A stretch of 64,000 bases of DNA from Acidiluteibacter ferrifornacis (GTDB lineage: Bacteria > Bacteroidota > Bacteroidia > Flavobacteriales_E > Vicingaceae): positions 1 through 64,000 of the forward strand of contig NZ_WWNE01000003.1 of NCBI RefSeq assembly GCF_009909615.1. Reading direction: 5' to 3'. Positions 61,547 to 64,000 of the stretch are shown here, piece after piece. A model generated the notes under the pieces. It saw only the letters and a program-made list of their open reading frames with translations, did no database searches and had not been told where the DNA came from. The stretch's first letter is position 1. The number at the start of each line of letters is the position of its first letter. The translations under genes and the position numbers were made by a program.

Positions 61547-63502
61547 TTAATCTGATATTACTATTCCTAAAATCTTAGCTAAATTCTTTCTAGAGGTATC
61601 AATTTTTATAATATCAAGTAGTATATCAGTGTATTGTTCCGATTCGGTTGCATCCGTCAACAACTTCCTTTTTTCATTCTTAAGGTTGTTCAACTTCTTA
61701 AATTTAAAATAATTCAACCCTGATTGAATCGTTTTAAAAAGGTCATCGGTTTCTCTTTGAGTTAATATTTGATGTTTTTCTTCCCATTGGGCACTCAACT
61801 CATAGGGTTGAGAAATGAGGTCAATGGAAACTTGCCTGATGGTATCATCAATATGGTGAATAAAGTGCTTTTCTTCAAGTAGTATTTCTTTCTCGTAAGC
61901 ATCTGTAAATTCTTTATAAATTAAAGCAAAAGTAGGATCATCAAAAGCGATATCGTCTTGCATTAAATCTGATAGAATCACCTCCACTAGTTTGAATGGT
62001 TCTTTGATTGGATTCCCTTTCTCATCCTTATCCACTTCTAACTCTATCTCATTCAATCCGTATTGAATCATTAAGCGAATAATATCTTGCTCTTGATAGT
62101 TTATCTTTTTAGTGGTTGACTTACCGCCTTCTTGGGGTAGGTATTCAGGCACATTAATTTGTGGGGTAGACTCATTAGGAGCAGCCAACTTCTTGCTAAT
62201 TTTCTGCTTTCGAGACTTATTGAGTTCTGTCAATAACATTTCCTCTTCCATCCCCATCATACTGCTGCACTCTTGTATGTATACCGATCGAATAATGGGA
62301 TCCGGAATTAAAGCAATACTCTCTACTATATCCTTAATAAGTCCTGCCTTCTTAATAGGGTCCTTACCTGCCTCTTTTAAAAGTACATCTGTCTTAAATT
62401 TGATAAAATCTTTCGACTCCGAGTCTAAAAACGATAGAATTTCAGCTTGTGTATGACTTCTTGCATACGAATCTGGATCTTCTCCATCAGGAAATAAAAC
62501 GACTTTCACATTTAAGCCTGCTTCCAAAATCATATCAATCCCTCGAAAAGAAGCCTTTAACCCTGCTGCATCTCCATCGAACAATATAGTGATGTTTGGA
62601 GTATAGCGTTTGATCAACCGAATTTGTTCGATTGTTAGAGAAGTTCCACTTGAAGCGACCACATTTTCCACTCCACTCTGATGCAATGAGATAACATCTG
62701 TGTATCCTTCCACCAAGTAGCAAGTATCTTTTGCTACAATCGATTTTTTTGCATGAAAAATACCATATAACACCTTACTTTTATGGTAGATATCACTTTC
62801 AGGTGAATTCAGATATTTCGCTGCTTTTTTATCGCTTGTCAATATTCGGCCACCAAAACCCAAAACACGACCAGATATATTCTGAATTGGAAACATCACC
62901 CGACCTTTAAATCGATCGAATTTCTTTTCTTCTTTAACAATGGTCAACCCAGTTTTTTCTAGAAAATCTAATTGGTACCCTTTTTCAATAGCTGCATCTG
63001 TGAGCGCAGTCCATTCATCTGGACTGTATCCTAACTGAAATTTTTTAATGGTTTCTTCAGAAAAGCCTCTTTCTTTAAAGTAGCTAAGACCAATTGCTCT
63101 TCCCTTCTGTGTTTGAGTTAATTGCTCTTGAAAAAAATCTGCAGCAAACTGAGAAACAATATATAAACTCTCTTTTGCATTTAATTCTTGTCGCTGATCT
63201 ACGGTAAGTTCCTCTTCCTCTATTTCAATGTTGTATCGCTTAGCCAAAGAACGCAGAGCTTCAGGATAACTCAATTGTTCGTGATCCATCAAAAAATTAA
63301 CCACATTACCAGCCTTTCCACAGCCAAAGCATTTATAGATTCCCTTGGCCGGGGACACGGTAAATGAAGGTGTTTTTTCGTTATGAAACGGACAATTTCC
63401 GAGCAAGTTGGCTCCTCTCCGCTTAAGTGTTACGTGATCTTCTATGACCTCTTCTACTCGAGCAGTTTCTATAATTTCAGCAACTTTATCCTGTGGAATC
63501 AA
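61547..63502 (-). CDS. dnaG: DNA primase
   Basis: A 651-residue primase laying RNA primers for replication. Zinc-binding domain with CPFH and CFGC (C37, H40, C58, C61); RNA polymerase core about 120-430; TOPRIM with EGYTD near residue 255 and DGDAAG near 309-314; C-terminal helical DnaB-binding region ending ILGIVISD. Full length. The only start fitting the conserved MIPQDKVAEII beginning is TTG; no in-frame ATG or GTG lies just upstream. A 15-base inverted repeat overlaps its -7 box. Confidence 0.93.
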   Translation of the reverse strand: MIPQDKVAEIIETARVEEVIEDHVTLKRRGANLLGNCPFHNEKTPSFTVSPAKGIYKCFGCGKAGNVVNFLMDHEQLSYPEALRSLAKRYNIEIEEEELTVDQRQELNAKESLYIVSQFAADFFQEQLTQTQKGRAIGLSYFKERGFSEETIKKFQLGYSPDEWTALTDAAIEKGYQLDFLEKTGLTIVKEEKKFDRFKGRVMFPIQNISGRVLGFGGRILTSDKKAAKYLNSPESDIYHKSKVLYGIFHAKKSIVAKDTCYLVEGYTDVISLHQSGVENVVASSGTSLTIEQIRLIKRYTPNITILFDGDAAGLKASFRGIDMILEAGLNVKVVLFPDGEDPDSYARSHTQAEILSFLDSESKDFIKFKTDVLLKEAGKDPIKKAGLIKDIVESIALIPDPIIRSVYIQECSSMMGMEEEMLLTELNKSRKQKISKKLAAPNESTPQINVPEYLPQEGGKSTTKKINYQEQDIIRLMIQYGLNEIELEVDKDEKGNPIKEPFKLVEVILSDLMQDDIAFDDPTFALIYKEFTDAYEKEILLEEKHFIHHIDDTIRQVSIDLISQPYELSAQWEEKHQILTQRETDDLFKTIQSGLNYFKFKKLNNLKNEKRKLLTDATESEQYTDILLDIIKIDTSRKNLAKILGIVISD

Positions 63503-63514
63503 ACTATGATGTTG

Positions 63515-63533
63515 TTTAGCTAAGCTAAAAATA
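63515..63533 (-). promoter_or_regulatory. Inverted repeat and -7-like box before dnaG
   Basis: TTTAGCT-A-AGCTAAA at 63515-63529 is a perfect 7-bp inverted repeat. On the minus strand TATTTTTA (63533-63526), one base from TAnnTTTG, overlaps it. The repeat could be an operator for dnaG or a weak hairpin after the neighbouring gene. Confidence 0.4.
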
Positions 63534-63544
63534 CGAAAGAAATG

Positions 63545-63964
63545 TTATTTTAATTCGGCTGGCATACCGTCTTCTTCAATATTGACTTCTTTGATCAATT
63601 CTCCTTGTTCAGACCAGAATTTCCAAATACCAGCAGCTTTCCCTTCCTTATACTCCCCTTGTATTTTCTTCACTCCGTTTTCATGATAAACCATAGAATA
63701 ACCTTCTCGCACCCCGTTCTTGTATACTCCTTTACTCCAGGTAAAACCATTCTCATAGTAATACTCCCAAACACCGTCTCTTTTCCCTTCATTAAGGTAT
63801 CCCTTAATTTTCAATTTACCATTGGGGTAGGTTTCTTGAAAAATTCCGGTAGAATCAGCGTACGCGCTATCGCTCTTTACTTTATCTAACTCGCTTTTCG
63901 GTGTTGAATCACCACATGCAACTATTGCTGCAACGAATGCAACAAACAAAATTCTTTTCACCAT
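63545..63964 (-). CDS. MORN-variant (YwqK-type) repeat lipoprotein
   Basis: A 139-residue lipoprotein with lipobox C17 (AIVAC), a short linker, then four MORN-variant repeats of about 20-23 residues with the pattern YxNGKLKxxGxYxxGxxxGxWxxY (from about 45 to 130). Often annotated as toxin-antitoxin YwqK-family antitoxin, but free-standing exported members have no proven antitoxin role and no toxin gene is adjacent. Surface or periplasmic protein of unknown function. ATG at 63964, 42 bases before dnaG in the same direction. Confidence 0.82.
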   Translation of the reverse strand: MVKRILFVAFVAAIVACGDSTPKSELDKVKSDSAYADSTGIFQETYPNGKLKIKGYLNEGKRDGVWEYYYENGFTWSKGVYKNGVREGYSMVYHENGVKKIQGEYKEGKAAGIWKFWSEQGELIKEVNIEEDGMPAELK

Positions 63965-64000
63965 TACTTAACTCTTTCCGTGGTATACATTACTAATTCT

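Noticed and set aside
63545-63964. Toxin-antitoxin system implied by the YwqK-type name
   Set aside because: The protein is a lipoprotein with MORN-like repeats and there is no adjacent toxin-like gene; the name alone is not evidence.

Overview
The window is low-GC, gene-dense bacterial chromosome from the phylum Bacteroidota, most likely a Flavobacteriia-like lineage. The evidence is: proteins with type IX secretion (T9SS) C-terminal sorting domains; CusA fused to TolC; DUF3570/DUF4266 neighbours; promoters with the Bacteroidota -7 box TAnnTTTG instead of a sigma70 -10 box; few Shine-Dalgarno sequences; and an intergenic repeat I recall from flavobacterial genomes. I cannot place it to genus. 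No rRNA, tRNA, CRISPR array, insertion sequence or prophage was recognised, and no stretch above 300 bases lacks a gene or named element.

Layout. 1-8.6 kb: an acyltransferase, then a leftward operon TolC - membrane-fusion protein - RND pump - PII-like protein - DUF2892 protein, and small membrane proteins. 8.7-9.7 kb: a cytochrome c/DUF3365 haem lipoprotein. 9.8-16.8 kb: a leftward TetR - TolC - HlyD - cupin - 2 ATPases - 2 permeases operon (YbhGFSR type) with a perfect 16-bp operator. 17.0-20.2 kb: a CstB-like persulfide dioxygenase/rhodanese, a TauE/SafE exporter and a Crp/Fnr regulator. 20.3-29.3 kb: a rightward operon with a His-rich protein, CusA-TolC fusion, CusB, thioredoxin, ApbE, DUF4266 and DUF3570. 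29.3-32.9 kb: acs and MlaE/MlaF-type lipid ABC genes. 32.9-42.8 kb: five tandem paralogous T9SS-exported proteins. 43-51 kb: gcvP, a UbiA-like membrane protein, kynU, kmo and a barrel protein. 51-64 kb: a large propeller/beta-barrel protein, an M20 peptidase, tag, an orphan solute-binding protein, a ClC transporter, an MscS channel, dnaG and a MORN-type lipoprotein.

The strongest new signal is regulatory. Five intergenic regions carry a 14-bp palindrome GTAAC-N4-GTTAC (or a one-base variant), and in every case a Bacteroidota -7 box lies at a near-constant distance (site centre to last base of the box 35.5-37.5 bp). This places the palindrome near -41, the classical position of a Crp/Fnr-type activator. 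The five sites precede the RND efflux operon, the cytochrome c/DUF3365 gene, the CstB-like gene, the TauE gene and the metal-efflux/ApbE/DUF4266/DUF3570 operon, and the only Crp/Fnr gene in the window sits among them. I infer one regulon joining reactive-sulfur disposal, efflux of metals or other toxicants, and a poorly understood envelope flavin/Cys-peptide cassette.
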